In this document: positions 1 through 8,492 of the stretch, piece after piece
Layout: every line of letters starts with the position of its first letter
How positions within the stretch are numbered: the stretch's first letter is position 1
Source of the DNA: Betaproteobacteria bacterium
GTDB taxonomy: Bacteria > Pseudomonadota > Gammaproteobacteria > Burkholderiales > SG8-39
Assembly (NCBI GenBank): GCA_004297625.1
Contig: SCTY01000036.1
Coordinates: forward strand, 1 to 47,191
Direction: 5' to 3'
Length of the DNA: 47,191 nucleotides
Program-made: the position numbers and the translations under genes
The notes under the pieces: model-generated
The model's input: the letters and a program-made list of their open reading frames with translations, nothing else
Databases searched by the model: none
What the model was told of the DNA's origin: nothing

Positions 1-100
1 GCATGTCCTTCGGCTGCGCCCCTCCGGGCTTCGCGCCGCTCGGTCGAAGCGGCGTCTGCTGCTTGCCGCCCGGCGAGGCTGGCGCTTTCTGGACCTCGAT
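1..100. repeat. Contig-end direct repeat, left copy
   Basis: Bases 1-100 are identical to 47092-47191. The repeat lies inside the scaffold gene, which reads through the join without a frame change and reaches its stop at 47042. This is what a circular or circularly permuted genome looks like when an assembler leaves an overlap of one k-mer. A true terminal repeat in the virion is less likely because it would sit within a coding sequence at an arbitrary point. Confidence 0.95.
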
Positions 101-1225
101 CCCCTCGTACATCATCTGCAGGGTCGAGAGCCAAAGGTTCGGCGGGTACTTCTTGATCACGCCGTCGACCTTGGCGAGCAATTTATCTTCTTTCGCCTTG
201 TAGTCAAGGTCGGTCTTCGCGAGGCTCGCCGTCCACTTCTCGAGTTCGACGAGCGCGGCGTCCTGCGCTTGCTTGCGCTGAGCTTCGGTCTGCGTCTGTG
301 CGCGCTGGCGCTCCTGCTGCTCGCGCGATGCCTGTTCGCGTGCGACTTTGTCGCGCCGGCCCTGCGCGATCTCGAGCGCGCGCTCGCGCGTGAGTCGCGA
401 CTCGGTCACGTCCTCGGCGAGATCCGGGAAATCGGCCAGCAGGTCGACGCCAGGCTCTTCCTTGCCGAGCGCCTGCAGGATCGCCGTGCGGTGCTGGTTG
501 ACGACCTCGAGCGCGCGGTTGAGCGATTGCACCGTGCCCTGCTTGAGGAGCAGGTTGTACTCGAGGTAGGAGCCGAGCTCGTCCTGCGTGGTCTGGGTGT
601 CGCGCATCACGCCGATGATCGCGTCGCGCGCCTCGGTGAGCGTTTTCACCTGCTCGGCCTGCTGGGCGATCGTGGTCTCGTGGGCCTTGAGCGTGCTGAT
701 CACCTCGGCGAAGCGCGCCTGCGTCTTCGTGTGCAGCGCCTTCTTCTCTTCTGGCTTGAGATCAAGCTCGGCGGCGGTCTTCAGCTTCGGCGCCTGCTTC
801 TGGATCACCTTGCCTTCGGCGTCCAGGTCCTCGCCCTTCTCGTTCTTCTTTGGAGCGCCATTCGGGTGCTTGTCGTCGGCGGCGGGGGGCTTGGCGCCCT
901 TCTTCTCGCCGCCTTCGTCGGGTGTAACTTTGGGCTTGCCGGTCAGCGGATCGAGCGCCTCGCCGTTCGGCCCCTTCTTGTAGCCGAGCGCGGCGTCGAT
1001 CGCCGCCTTCATGTCCTTCGGGGCGGCTCCTTTTTCTCCTGCGCCTGCAGCAGGAACCTCACCGTCTCCCTCGCCGCCGCCCTCGCCTGCACCAGGCGCT
1101 TCGCCGCCTCCGTCCTCGCCAGCGCCCGCAGCTGCCTCGCCTTCTCCGGGTGCACCGCCGCCCGCGTTGTCATCGGTCACCTCGTCCTGCAGCACCCATC
1201 CCCGCCCGAATACGAACCGGTTCAT
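1..1225 (-). CDS. Head scaffolding protein (main part; last codons lie at 47091-47042)
   Basis: Probable scaffold that directs coat assembly around the portal; it would act inside the procapsid and be lost or cleaved later. Called from position (portal, this gene, coat) and composition; no sequence family is recognised. ATG at 1225 overlaps the portal stop as ATGA. Joined across the contig ends it is 424 aa. Residues 15-60 are a Gly/Ala/Glu-rich acidic stretch, a Lys/Glu-rich region follows, then long charged helices with coiled-coil character (roughly 150-360). A motif PKDM..AI...LGY.K appears near residue 75 and again as the last residues before the stop. P22 scaffold also binds coat through its C-terminal end, so the tail motif may be a coat- or portal-binding site (inference). 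Confidence 0.8.
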   Translation of the reverse strand, partial: MNRFVFGRGWVLQDEVTDDNAGGGAPGEGEAAAGAGEDGGGEAPGAGEGGGEGDGEVPAAGAGEKGAAPKDMKAAIDAALGYKKGPNGEALDPLTGKPKVTPDEGGEKKGAKPPAADDKHPNGAPKKNEKGEDLDAEGKVIQKQAPKLKTAAELDLKPEEKKALHTKTQARFAEVISTLKAHETTIAQQAEQVKTLTEARDAIIGVMRDTQTTQDELGSYLEYNLLLKQGTVQSLNRALEVVNQHRTAILQALGKEEPGVDLLADFPDLAEDVTESRLTRERALEIAQGRRDKVAREQASREQQERQRAQTQTEAQRKQAQDAALVELEKWTASLAKTDLDYKAKEDKLLAKVDGVIKKYPPNLWLSTLQMMYEGIEVQKAPASPGGKQQTPLRPSGAKPGGAQPKDM

Positions 1226-3519
1226 TCGCCAGCCCCTTGTGGTTGTTTTGACGCCATCTTCTCCGTCGCTGAACGGAGGCCCTCAAGCGTCGTCGTGAGG
1301 TCCTGCATGATCTTGCCGAGCCGCTCCTCGCTCGCCGCGGCCTTCATCGACTCCTCGCGCTTCGCAGCGTCGTCAGCGTGCGCAGTCGCGGCCGCCTGGA
1401 TGTCGGTCTGCATGACCTTCACCGCGGCATCCAGCATCGCCTTCCAGCGCTGGAACGCGGCATCGTCCTCGGCCTTCTTCGACTCGATGCGCTCGCTCGC
1501 CTGCGCCTGCGCGATCTTCGATTCCTCGCCGGCCTTGAGCTTGGCGTTCTCCTCCTGCATGGCGGCGAGCTGCTCCTGGAGCGCTGCGAGTTGTTCCTTC
1601 ACCTGCAGCAGCTCCGCGGCCGCCTGCTGCTGGGCGACCGGCTGGCCGTTCTCGTCGCGCTCGATCGGCGGGATGATGCTGTCCAGATCGAGGTGCTCAT
1701 CGTAGCGGCGCAGCGTCTCGCGCAGGAGCTCGACCAGGGCCTCGGCCATGTCGTAGTTACCCTGCGCGCGGAGCTCGGCGACCTGCTGCATCGTGTCCTT
1801 GATCACCGGCAGGAGCTGGCCCCACTGCTCGCGCTCGCGCTGCTGGTTCGGGCGACCGCTCGAGCCGGCGCGCACCTTCACGGTCACCATGCGGAAGATG
1901 GTCTCGACCGTTTCTGGGTTCTGCGGCCATTCCGCCTCGGCACCCGCGATCTGCCGCACCTCGTGAAGGCTCAGGTCCCGCAGCGCGATCTCGAGCGAGG
2001 ATTCACCCATCTCCGAGAGCAGGTCCTCGTGCGTGTCCCGACGCTCCCCGACCCGCGACTGCATCGCCTCCTGCATGATCTCGGCTTCCGTCGCGGTCTT
2101 CGGCTTGATGAGGTTGGCGCGCGATGCGTCGGAGCGCCCGGCCACGAGGTCCATGTCGTTGCGGGTCGTCGTCACGTCGTAGGCGTTCGGGTCGATCTTC
2201 AGGCCGTCGAGCTGCATCACGTCCTGGTCGATCGGCGTGGCAGGGTTGCCCTCGACCGCGACCCAGTCCTTGTTTCCGGACTCGACGATGTTCTTTACGT
2301 CCTGCTCGGAAAGGTTGCCACCCTTGCGCACAATGCGTTTTGGAACGGCATTCGACCGTGCGTCGGCATAGTTGGTGCGGGTCTCGTTGTATTCGTCCTG
2401 CAGCCCCTTGAGCAGCTCCACGTCGCTGATCGGGCGCCACCGACCTTCGATCAGGTTGAAGCCCAGGACGTAGAACGGGTACCAGCGCTGCGGGGCGTTC
2501 GGCGGCGCGTAGGGCTCGCGCAGCCACCGGTTCATGCCCTTGGCCGTGGTCCGCACGACGCCGTTTTCCTTGTCCCAGATCTCGACCACGCAGATGAACT
2601 GCTCGTCGGCCGGCGTGTCGTCGGTCTTCTGGTCCTGGTCGGTGCGCGGGCGGCCGTAGCGCGTGGCGCCGTGGATCTGCATCTGGAAGAGCTGCCGCGC
2701 CTGGCCGACCGTCATCCAGATCTTGTGCCCAAGGGCCCGAGCCTCGACGTACTCGTCGAACTCGTCAACGTTGTCGTCGAGGACCAGGAAGTCCTCCGAC
2801 TTCATGCGGTCGACCACGAAGCCCTTGTACATGCGGACCTCGTTGCCGGCGGCAAGCGCCTTCAGGTTCGCCTGCAGGGCGTCGCGCTGCTGGGCAAGCT
2901 TGGTCGGGTCGTCTTCCTTCTTGAGCTGCTGGATCAGCGCCTCGACCCGGGCGAGATTGTCCTGCGTGTCCTCGATGCGCCGCACCGCGATCGGGTCGCC
3001 GCGGTATTCCTTCTGGTAGATCACCTTCAGCACGCCGTAGCTCGTGGCGCACGCGGCGCGGATATTCGCCTTGGCGCGCTTCTTGAGCTTGCCTTCCTCC
3101 ACGAGCATCTTGCGGATGACCTTCTCGGCCGTGGCGCAAAACTTCTTCACCTTCGCGATCTCGGCCTGGCTCACCGCGTCGGTGGGCGTGACCGCGATCG
3201 TCGGGTTCTTCGCGTAGAGCTCCGGGATCATGGCCGCGATGGTCGCGAAGACCATGTTCGTGCGGGTGAGCTTCTCGCCGGTCCTGTCCTTGTGCTTCGT
3301 GCCTGCCAGGTACCCGCGGAGCGTCTCGAGGTTCTCGCGCCATTCCTTGAACTTCGCCTCGTCCTCGGCCCGCTGGACGCGCTGCAGCCAGTGCTTGACC
3401 GCAGTCTTCTCGTCCTCGCTCGGCTCGAAGTTTGGCGCTCGACGGTCGTTCGACTGCTTCGGGCCCGCGCCTTCGCGCTCGGTGCCCGCGCCGCCCGGCT
3501 GCGAGATGACTTCAGGCAT
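1222..3519 (-). CDS. Portal protein, P22-like
   Basis: Forms the dodecameric ring at the head vertex through which DNA is packaged and ejected. The 765-aa length is close to the 725-aa P22 portal, and gene order (TerL upstream, scaffold and coat downstream) agrees. The N-terminus is a short disordered leader, the middle is the mixed alpha/beta portal core with many Trp and aromatic residues (around 280-360), and residues about 640-720 form a Gln/Glu/Ala-rich helix or coiled coil, comparable to the long barrel helix of P22-type portals. The start overlaps the end of the preceding 87-aa gene by 8 bases. Strong call from length, context and general sequence features. Confidence 0.88.
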   Translation of the reverse strand: MPEVISQPGGAGTEREGAGPKQSNDRRAPNFEPSEDEKTAVKHWLQRVQRAEDEAKFKEWRENLETLRGYLAGTKHKDRTGEKLTRTNMVFATIAAMIPELYAKNPTIAVTPTDAVSQAEIAKVKKFCATAEKVIRKMLVEEGKLKKRAKANIRAACATSYGVLKVIYQKEYRGDPIAVRRIEDTQDNLARVEALIQQLKKEDDPTKLAQQRDALQANLKALAAGNEVRMYKGFVVDRMKSEDFLVLDDNVDEFDEYVEARALGHKIWMTVGQARQLFQMQIHGATRYGRPRTDQDQKTDDTPADEQFICVVEIWDKENGVVRTTAKGMNRWLREPYAPPNAPQRWYPFYVLGFNLIEGRWRPISDVELLKGLQDEYNETRTNYADARSNAVPKRIVRKGGNLSEQDVKNIVESGNKDWVAVEGNPATPIDQDVMQLDGLKIDPNAYDVTTTRNDMDLVAGRSDASRANLIKPKTATEAEIMQEAMQSRVGERRDTHEDLLSEMGESSLEIALRDLSLHEVRQIAGAEAEWPQNPETVETIFRMVTVKVRAGSSGRPNQQREREQWGQLLPVIKDTMQQVAELRAQGNYDMAEALVELLRETLRRYDEHLDLDSIIPPIERDENGQPVAQQQAAAELLQVKEQLAALQEQLAAMQEENAKLKAGEESKIAQAQASERIESKKAEDDAAFQRWKAMLDAAVKVMQTDIQAAATAHADDAAKREESMKAAASEERLGKIMQDLTTTLEGLRSATEKMASKQPQGAGE

Positions 3520-3775
3520 CGATGGCCTCCAGGTGCACGATCACCAGCCGCTTGCCGGCGTAGACCGGCGGGACGTAGAGCCCGGCGAGCTCGGCCTCCT
3601 CGGCACTCACCGGGTAAACCATGCCGGCGACGCGCACCATCTGCTGAGGCAGGTCGCAGCCCTCGCCGCGGATCTCGATCTGGCCGTTCGTCAGGCGCGG
3701 CAGCCACTTGTCTGCGTCGCGCACGGTACGGAAGGGCATCGGACCCGGGTGCTTGCTGAAGCCCATTACGCTCAC
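3512..3775 (-). CDS. Small virion-region protein, unknown function
   Basis: 87 aa, starting at a GTG that overlaps the stop of the preceding gene as GTGA. The sequence is a compact alpha/beta protein with several Pro and Gly turns (KHPGPMPF, YVPPVYAG) and no membrane segment or cysteine cluster. It sits directly before the portal gene in the packaging/head block, so a head or packaging accessory role is possible, but I do not recognise the family. Confidence 0.7.
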   Translation of the reverse strand: MSVMGFSKHPGPMPFRTVRDADKWLPRLTNGQIEIRGEGCDLPQQMVRVAGMVYPVSAEEAELAGLYVPPVYAGKRLVIVHLEAIDA

Positions 3776-3999
3776 TGCGCCACCTCAAGGTGCAGGCCAC
3801 CGAAGCGCATGCGCTCGCGGACCTTGCCTTCCTGCTTCAGCCGGTGCACCGCCTGGTCAAACTGGCAATCACCGTAACGCTCCGATCGTGCCCAGGAGCG
3901 CAGGATGCCGATCTTGCGCGCGCCGCCCACGGCGAGGATATCGAGCAGCTTGCGCGGCAGCGTGTTGTACGGGCCGCGTTTCTTCTTCGCGCGGCTCAT
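3772..3999 (-). CDS. Small basic protein, possible winged-helix fold
   Basis: 75 aa, ATGA-coupled to its upstream neighbour. The N-terminus is strongly basic (MSRAKKKRG), followed by a pattern of helices and a short hairpin (KLLDILAV..., FDQAVHRLKQEGKVRERMRFGG) like a small winged helix: leucine-rich helices and a final two-strand wing. A DNA-binding or packaging-accessory role is an inference. A related-looking 64-aa protein with the same order of elements (ILNVLDTGPRKLNVLRGL..., FIKGLVVF) is encoded at 12986-13180. Confidence 0.7.
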   Translation of the reverse strand: MSRAKKKRGPYNTLPRKLLDILAVGGARKIGILRSWARSERYGDCQFDQAVHRLKQEGKVRERMRFGGLHLEVAQ

Positions 4000-4361
4000 G
4001 CGCCAACGATGATCACGCCCTCGCCGCCGAGCTTGTTCTCGACGCTGCGCACCTCTGGCGGGTAGATAAAGCGCGCCTTGCCGCGCGGAACGTCGGGATG
4101 CGAGCGCACCATCACGCCCTCAACGAAGCCGATGGCCTCGCCGTCGTGCTCAGGCCGCTGGTCCTGCTTGGCCACCTCGGTTGAACTGCCGGCGAGAAGA
4201 TCCTGGTTCAGGTCGCGACGCTCGTACTCGGAGACCAGGATGATCTTCGGGATGCGCCGACTATGCCGACGCAGGTCCTGGATCATGTCGCGCAGCCCCT
4301 CCACGGTAAGGCGCGGCTCGATGACCGAGCCGACCTCACCGGGAAGGATGATTCGCTGCAT
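3996..4361 (-). CDS. Hypothetical protein of the head gene block
   Basis: 121 aa. The start ATG at 4361 overlaps the previous gene's stop as TGATG. The protein is soluble, rich in charged residues, with an internal stretch RRIPKIILVSEYERRDLNQ and a C-terminal beta-rich section ending GGEGVIIVGA. No cysteine, membrane span or known catalytic motif is visible. Position between a probable decoration protein and the portal suggests a virion or assembly role, without direct evidence. Confidence 0.65.
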   Translation of the reverse strand: MQRIILPGEVGSVIEPRLTVEGLRDMIQDLRRHSRRIPKIILVSEYERRDLNQDLLAGSSTEVAKQDQRPEHDGEAIGFVEGVMVRSHPDVPRGKARFIYPPEVRSVENKLGGEGVIIVGA

Positions 4362-4942
4362 CAGGCGAGCAGCTTGGCGCCGCAACCGCCCGAGGTGTAC
4401 GCCGAACAGCGCAGCGTCATGTAGCGGGACAGGTCCACTTCCAACGCGAGGCCGCCGCCGGCAGTTGCCGCCGGGATCGCGATCTCGCCGGACTTGAGCG
4501 CCGACTTGAAGCCTGCGGTCGCGACGCCCGAGCTGTTGGTGTAGTAGAACTGCGTCGCATCGACGCTGTCGGCGGCCTCGAGCACGATGGTGCCCACGAA
4601 CACGGCGCCGCCAGGCGTATCGTCGATCATCGCCGCAGCCGAGTGACGCGGCAGGAACGGAGTCTGGTCGCACAGCACAGCGACCACTGCGGCACCGCCG
4701 AAGGCGCCGTTACCCGCCGAGCCGTCCAGCGTCGCCGCGGCGGCACCTACCGACGAAACCGACCAGTCGCCGTTCATCGCCGTGAGCGTGGTAACGCCCG
4801 CGATGGCGATGCGATCCCCGTTCTTCAGACGGTGGCCTGCCGTCACGGTGGCGACGATGGGAGTGGCGTTGGTGCCGCCGGTGATGAGGATGCCGCGCGC
4901 GGCCGAGGCGACATGGCCGAGGGAACGAACTTTGATGCTCAT
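4361..4942 (-). CDS. Probable capsid decoration or other virion surface protein
   Basis: 193 aa, preceded by a good ribosome site (AGGAGAAAAAGAA before ATG). The composition is typical of phage structural proteins: many Ala, Gly, Thr, Val, few charges, predicted mostly beta strand. Segments such as LKNGDRIAIAGVTTLTAMNG resemble repeating beta-sandwich units seen in decoration and tail-associated proteins. It is the first gene after a 127-bp non-coding gap (4943-5069), which has an AT-rich patch with GATAAAT on the minus strand, so it may have its own promoter. Function is inferred only from composition and position. Confidence 0.65.
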   Translation of the reverse strand: MSIKVRSLGHVASAARGILITGGTNATPIVATVTAGHRLKNGDRIAIAGVTTLTAMNGDWSVSSVGAAAATLDGSAGNGAFGGAAVVAVLCDQTPFLPRHSAAAMIDDTPGGAVFVGTIVLEAADSVDATQFYYTNSSGVATAGFKSALKSGEIAIPAATAGGGLALEVDLSRYMTLRCSAYTSGGCGAKLLA

Positions 4943-5069
4943 TTCTTTTTCTCCTGGACCGAGATAGGCCCGGCCAACCCGCAGGAAGATGGCGATCCTG
5001 CTGCGCCGCCAGCGCGCGCGGCCCGCTTGCCGCGTTCAATCGACGTGAGCGAGGCTACGATTTATCGAG

Positions 5070-5384
5070 TTAATTGCAAGCGGGCGGCAATCCATCGCGC
5101 TGCTCGATCTCATCGAGCATCCAGATGTCTAGCGCCGCATCCATGCGTTTCGCGCACTCGGTCACCTTTGCCGAATGCTCGGCCGGCATCACGGTTTCCA
5201 GCAGCTGCGCCAGGTGCAGGCTCGCCTGCCGGTAGAGCCGCGCGCGCTCGGCGGGCTTGAGCTCGTCGGCGCCTAGGCCCACGAGGCACATCGCGAGGCC
5301 GGATAACTCGCTCGCCTGCTTGAACACGGTCTCTCCGTATTGGGTGATCAGATCTGCGCGCAGCTGCTCCTGCTCGGGCGTCAT
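5070..5384 (-). CDS. Hypothetical helical protein
   Basis: 104 aa, starts at an ATGA overlap. Almost entirely helical, with Leu/Ala heptad-like runs (LRADLITQYGETVFKQ, LYRQASLHLAQLLETVM) and three cysteines. It lies three genes after TerL in the packaging block. No family is recognised. Confidence 0.65.
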   Translation of the reverse strand: MTPEQEQLRADLITQYGETVFKQASELSGLAMCLVGLGADELKPAERARLYRQASLHLAQLLETVMPAEHSAKVTECAKRMDAALDIWMLDEIEQRDGLPPACN

Positions 5385-5743
5385 AGAACCTCGTCGTAGA
5401 TACCACGCCGACCACGTGGTCCGGGCTTCGCCCCGAATCGCTTCGGCGGCGTGTACCGCTCATAGTAGGCGCGCAGCGGTTCGATCAGGTGCCGGACAGA
5501 CCACTCGAGCGGCGTGAGACTCGGCACGTTGCCGTGCAGCGGCCAGATGACGCGCGCGTGCGTGCCGCACGGTCCGGCGCCGGTATGCGGCGGCAGGAAG
5601 ATAAGCGGCCGGCAGCCAACCGTCTCGCGCCAGGCCTCGGGCGGCAGGTCCACGATCTGGAGCGTCGTCGTCAGCACGACTGGACCGTGACGCCCTTCCT
5701 GCACGGGCACGCGCAGATGTCGCACTTCGCGAATGCCGGTCAC
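5381..5743 (-). CDS. Hypothetical protein after the packaging genes
   Basis: 120 aa when started at the GTG (5743) that overlaps the previous stop as GTGA; another GTG nine bases upstream would add three residues. It contains a conserved-looking aromatic patch (LIFLPPHTGAGPCGTHARV) and a basic C-terminus (PPKRFGAKPGPRGRRG). No known domain can be named. It is coupled on both sides to genes of the packaging/head block. Confidence 0.6.
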   Translation of the reverse strand: MTGIREVRHLRVPVQEGRHGPVVLTTTLQIVDLPPEAWRETVGCRPLIFLPPHTGAGPCGTHARVIWPLHGNVPSLTPLEWSVRHLIEPLRAYYERYTPPKRFGAKPGPRGRRGIYDEVL

Positions 5744-6312
5744 CCACGCCACGGCTTGCGGCCGATGAGGTGCGCGATCATGGCTTTAAGCTTCGGGTCG
5801 GTCGCGAGATCGGGCTGCTGAGGCACGCCCGCAGCGCGCCGCCCGCCGACGTCGACCTGCATGTGGCTCGCGTCCATCGGGCTCGCGACCACGAGCGAGC
5901 TCTGCAGCTCGGTCCAATACTCCTTCGCGATGTCGACGGTGTCGTTCAGCCCATCCTTCGCGAGCTTCAGCGCATGCTCGAAGCCACGATCGGACTGCAC
6001 CATGATGCACTCGCCCGCGAAGAGGCACCCCTTGAAGCGGTTGCCGCGGATCGTGCCGTCGATCGAGAAGAAGTAGATCCGGTTCCTCGAGCCGCGCGAG
6101 TCGCCGGGCAGCTTCAGCTCCTTCTCCAGGCGCGGGCGCACATCCACCATCTCCGCGAGCTGGTCCATCGAGAGCACCGGCCGGTTGCCGAGGTGCTCGA
6201 GCATCTGCCGGCGCGCCGCCTCGCCGGCTTTCAGCTCGAGCGGTGTCAGCCCAGCGGGCGCCTCGACAATCCGGGGATCGGCCGGTCCTTCCAGGCCTCG
6301 GTCATCAGCCAT
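5740..6312 (-). CDS. Hypothetical protein downstream of TerL
   Basis: 190 aa from an ATG at 6312 that has a suitable ribosome site (AAGGGA, 7-base spacing) inside the end of terL; the genes overlap by 67 bases. The central part is alpha/beta (RNRIYFFSIDGTIRGNRF, a short Cys-containing segment LFAGECIMVQ), the C-terminal third is helical and ends in a basic IGRKPWRG. No family is recognised; the overlap with terL suggests co-expression with packaging genes. Confidence 0.6.
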   Translation of the reverse strand: MADDRGLEGPADPRIVEAPAGLTPLELKAGEAARRQMLEHLGNRPVLSMDQLAEMVDVRPRLEKELKLPGDSRGSRNRIYFFSIDGTIRGNRFKGCLFAGECIMVQSDRGFEHALKLAKDGLNDTVDIAKEYWTELQSSLVVASPMDASHMQVDVGGRRAAGVPQQPDLATDPKLKAMIAHLIGRKPWRG

Positions 6313-7787
6313 TCCATGGTCCCTTTCTTCGGTAGGTGTGCGAACCGATCTTCCGGATCGGGGAGCTTGCGCGGCCGCGACATGCAGCCGTAGCGGATGC
6401 CGTCTGGGGCATGGTCCTCGCCCTCTGTGTCGGCATCCTCGAACTTGGATTCGACGTCGTCGTGCTGGAGCGCCGCGAGCGTGCGGATCGCATCGGGACA
6501 CGTGTCCAGGAAGAGGAGCATCGGCGGCCCCTTCTCGTCTGGAAGATCTCCGCGCAGCCGCGCGCGCACCTGGTTCCAGCCCGGAAGCCGCTGCTTGTCG
6601 GCAGGGCGAAGGCGCAGCTTCTTCCCCTTGAGCCTGACCTTGCCGGCGCGCTCGGCCTGCGATGGGCCGCCGTCCTCGCTGAACATGGAGCGGTCGGCCA
6701 CGTCATAGGCGATGTCCTCGCCGCGCGAGCGCTTGAGCACACCGAGCGCCCACTCCTCGACCGGCAGCTTGAGACCGAGGTTCTGCCCTGAACGCTTCGC
6801 GTCCTCGCCGTACCACTCGCGGTAGCACACAAGCGCGCCGGGCAACAACGTCATCGGCCGGCCGGTCACCGTGCGCACCTTCATCTCGCGCTGCACGATC
6901 ACGAACCAGCCGGTCCAGAACGGGCGTGCCGAGCCCCAGTCCGTAGCGGTGAAGCGCCGCCAGTCGGCCGGGAACTCGATCGGCTCGAGCACGTGCCGCC
7001 CACGCGAGAACTCTGGAAAGTAGGCGCCGGCGACCACGTCCCAGTCGCCCTCCAGCCATGCCCGCACGAGCTCCGGCGGCCCCGACATCTGCAGGTTGGC
7101 GATGTACTCCGGCCCGAGCAGGTTGTGGTCGGTGATCCGGCCCGGGATGAAGATGCGCTGCTTTATCACCGTCTCGCCGGTCCACGGGTTCGTGAATGGC
7201 TCCTCGATGATCTGGAAGCCCTGCCGCGCCGGGTCGATGTATCGCTTCTTGACCCAACCGTGGCCAGGACCGCCTGGGTTGCCGGTGCCGCGGAAGCCAA
7301 CCGGCACGCCCTTCGTGCTGCGCAGCGTCGCCATGAGCTTGAACACCGGCGCTGGGTTCGCGAAGTTGCCGAGCTCCTCGACGTAGACGCGCGTGTTGCT
7401 GTCGCCCTGGTAGTTCTCGGCGTCGGCGTCGTTCTCCAAGTACGCGAAGCGCAGCCGCGCGCCCTGCGGTGACGTGATGACGTGTCCGGCAGGGTGAAAG
7501 CCGAGCGGGATGTACAGGCGCTTCGCGCTCTCGAATGTCTCGCGCAGCTGCTCCCGCGTGCGCCGCACCATGAGGCCGACCGCATCCTCGCCCCACGCAT
7601 TCGAATGGTTGAGCCAATCGCCCAGCGTGCCGCCGGTTTTCAGCGAGCCGCGCGCGCCCCCAAAGAACACCTCGAAGATCGGGCAGGTGACGTAGGCGGC
7701 CTGCGGGACGGAGCGCGGCCGCCACGCGACTATTGCCTCGTCGCGGGCGCTGCGTGCGTCGGCTTCGGTGAGTATTTCTTCAGCCAT
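6246..7787 (-). CDS. terL: Terminase large subunit
   Basis: ATP-driven DNA packaging motor with a C-terminal nuclease that cuts concatemers, docking on the portal. 513 aa, normal for the family. Visible motifs: Walker A variant GGARGSLKT at about residues 43-51, Walker B VYVEEL with the catalytic Glu pair at about 134-139, the coupling-type motif GTGNPGG near 167-173, and nuclease motif I as ATDWGS near 287, with further acidic residues later (FLDTCPDAI). The upstream neighbour is a small-subunit candidate, and its start overlaps that gene by 58 bases. High confidence. Confidence 0.95.
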   Translation of the reverse strand: MAEEILTEADARSARDEAIVAWRPRSVPQAAYVTCPIFEVFFGGARGSLKTGGTLGDWLNHSNAWGEDAVGLMVRRTREQLRETFESAKRLYIPLGFHPAGHVITSPQGARLRFAYLENDADAENYQGDSNTRVYVEELGNFANPAPVFKLMATLRSTKGVPVGFRGTGNPGGPGHGWVKKRYIDPARQGFQIIEEPFTNPWTGETVIKQRIFIPGRITDHNLLGPEYIANLQMSGPPELVRAWLEGDWDVVAGAYFPEFSRGRHVLEPIEFPADWRRFTATDWGSARPFWTGWFVIVQREMKVRTVTGRPMTLLPGALVCYREWYGEDAKRSGQNLGLKLPVEEWALGVLKRSRGEDIAYDVADRSMFSEDGGPSQAERAGKVRLKGKKLRLRPADKQRLPGWNQVRARLRGDLPDEKGPPMLLFLDTCPDAIRTLAALQHDDVESKFEDADTEGEDHAPDGIRYGCMSRPRKLPDPEDRFAHLPKKGTMEWLMTEAWKDRPIPGLSRRPLG

Positions 7788-8068
7788 TCGTCAGGATCGC
7801 TCTCAGGCGGCGGCATTTCGGCGACGTATCGGTAGCTCATGTCGCCGACGACCTGCGTCGGGATGATCTTGCCGAGCAGCGTCATGAATGCCTGCGGGTG
7901 CTTGTCGGCCATCTTGGCCAGGTACTTCGCGCCGCCCTTCTTCTCGAGGGCTTCGAGCACCATCATCTTGACCGTCGCGTTCAGCTTGTTCTGCGAGCCC
8001 TTCGGGCGGCCTGGGCCCGGCGTGCCATCACCGACGCGCGGCGGTTTTTTCTTGGTTTTTTTATTCAC
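7730..8068 (-). CDS. Probable terminase small subunit
   Basis: 112 aa starting at GTG 8068, which overlaps the stop of the 37-aa gene as GTGA. The N-terminus is a Lys-rich leader followed by GRPKGSQNKLNATVKMMV, the pattern of small DNA-binding proteins that often precede terL in phages. Helices and a Pro-rich tail (EMPPPESDPDEWLKKYSPKP) follow. DNA recognition for packaging is the likely role from position and the GRPKGSxNK signature; the family is not certain. A longer reading starting at 8254 would run through the two upstream small genes and is less likely. Confidence 0.7.
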   Translation of the reverse strand: MNKKTKKKPPRVGDGTPGPGRPKGSQNKLNATVKMMVLEALEKKGGAKYLAKMADKHPQAFMTLLGKIIPTQVVGDMSYRYVAEMPPPESDPDEWLKKYSPKPTHAAPATRQ

Positions 8069-8178
8069 CACAGGTCCTCGAATAGCTGCTCGATCGTCGC
8101 GCCCAGCCTCGGCTGCACCAACGCCGCAACGAGCACGATGGCGATGAAGAGGAGACCGAGCGCGAGATCGTCGTCCAT
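8065..8178 (-). CDS. 37-aa single-span membrane peptide
   Basis: Short gene with an ATG at 8178 overlapping the previous stop (TGATG) and its own stop overlapping the next GTG (GTGA). It encodes an acidic start (MDDDLALG), a hydrophobic span LLFIAIVLVAALV, and an acidic tail. Double coupling to neighbours and high-GC third positions support a real gene. Function unknown; small membrane proteins just before terminase genes are seen in many phages. Confidence 0.55.
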   Translation of the reverse strand: MDDDLALGLLFIAIVLVAALVQPRLGATIEQLFEDLW

Positions 8179-8492
8179 CAGGACAGCAGCCGCGTGAAGA
8201 AATCGCCTTCGACGCCCACCTTGGCGATCGTCGCGAGCGCGTGATTACGGTCATCGCACGGCATCACAACCTGCATCTGGGCGCCGTGCTCGTGCCGGCG
8301 CGCCACATCGACCGCCTCTACCGCGACGCGCTGCGCCTGCAACGAGCGCTCGCCCACCGCGCGCAACACCACGCGCAGGCGCTCGACCTTCTCTTCGATG
8401 CCGCACTCGTCCCAGCGCTTCTCCCGCTGCGCCCGCGTCTCGCACCCAGCGTCCAGCACCCGCTTTGCCGCCTGCTCCGCTCTACCTTCCAT
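8178..8492 (-). CDS. Hypothetical helical protein
   Basis: 104 aa, rich in Glu, Arg and Ala with long amphipathic helices (EKVERLRVVLRAVGERSLQA), likely a coiled coil. Three cysteines. It overlaps the previous gene by 11 bases. No recognised domain. Confidence 0.6.
   Translation of the reverse strand: MEGRAEQAAKRVLDAGCETRAQREKRWDECGIEEKVERLRVVLRAVGERSLQAQRVAVEAVDVARRHEHGAQMQVVMPCDDRNHALATIAKVGVEGDFFTRLLS

Noticed and set aside
1..100. True terminal redundancy of virion DNA
   Set aside because: The 100-bp repeat lies in the middle of a gene and has a round length expected from assembler overlap; virion ends cannot be deduced from it.
269..1705. Long open plus-strand frame (478 aa) opposite scaffold and portal
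   Set aside because: It is antisense to two well-supported genes and its Leu/Arg/Ala/Ser-rich translation is that of a GC-skew shadow.
1378..3759. 793-aa open plus-strand frame opposite the portal
   Set aside because: Antisense of high-GC coding DNA: a run of Leu, Val, Arg and His without domain structure. The portal on the other strand explains it.
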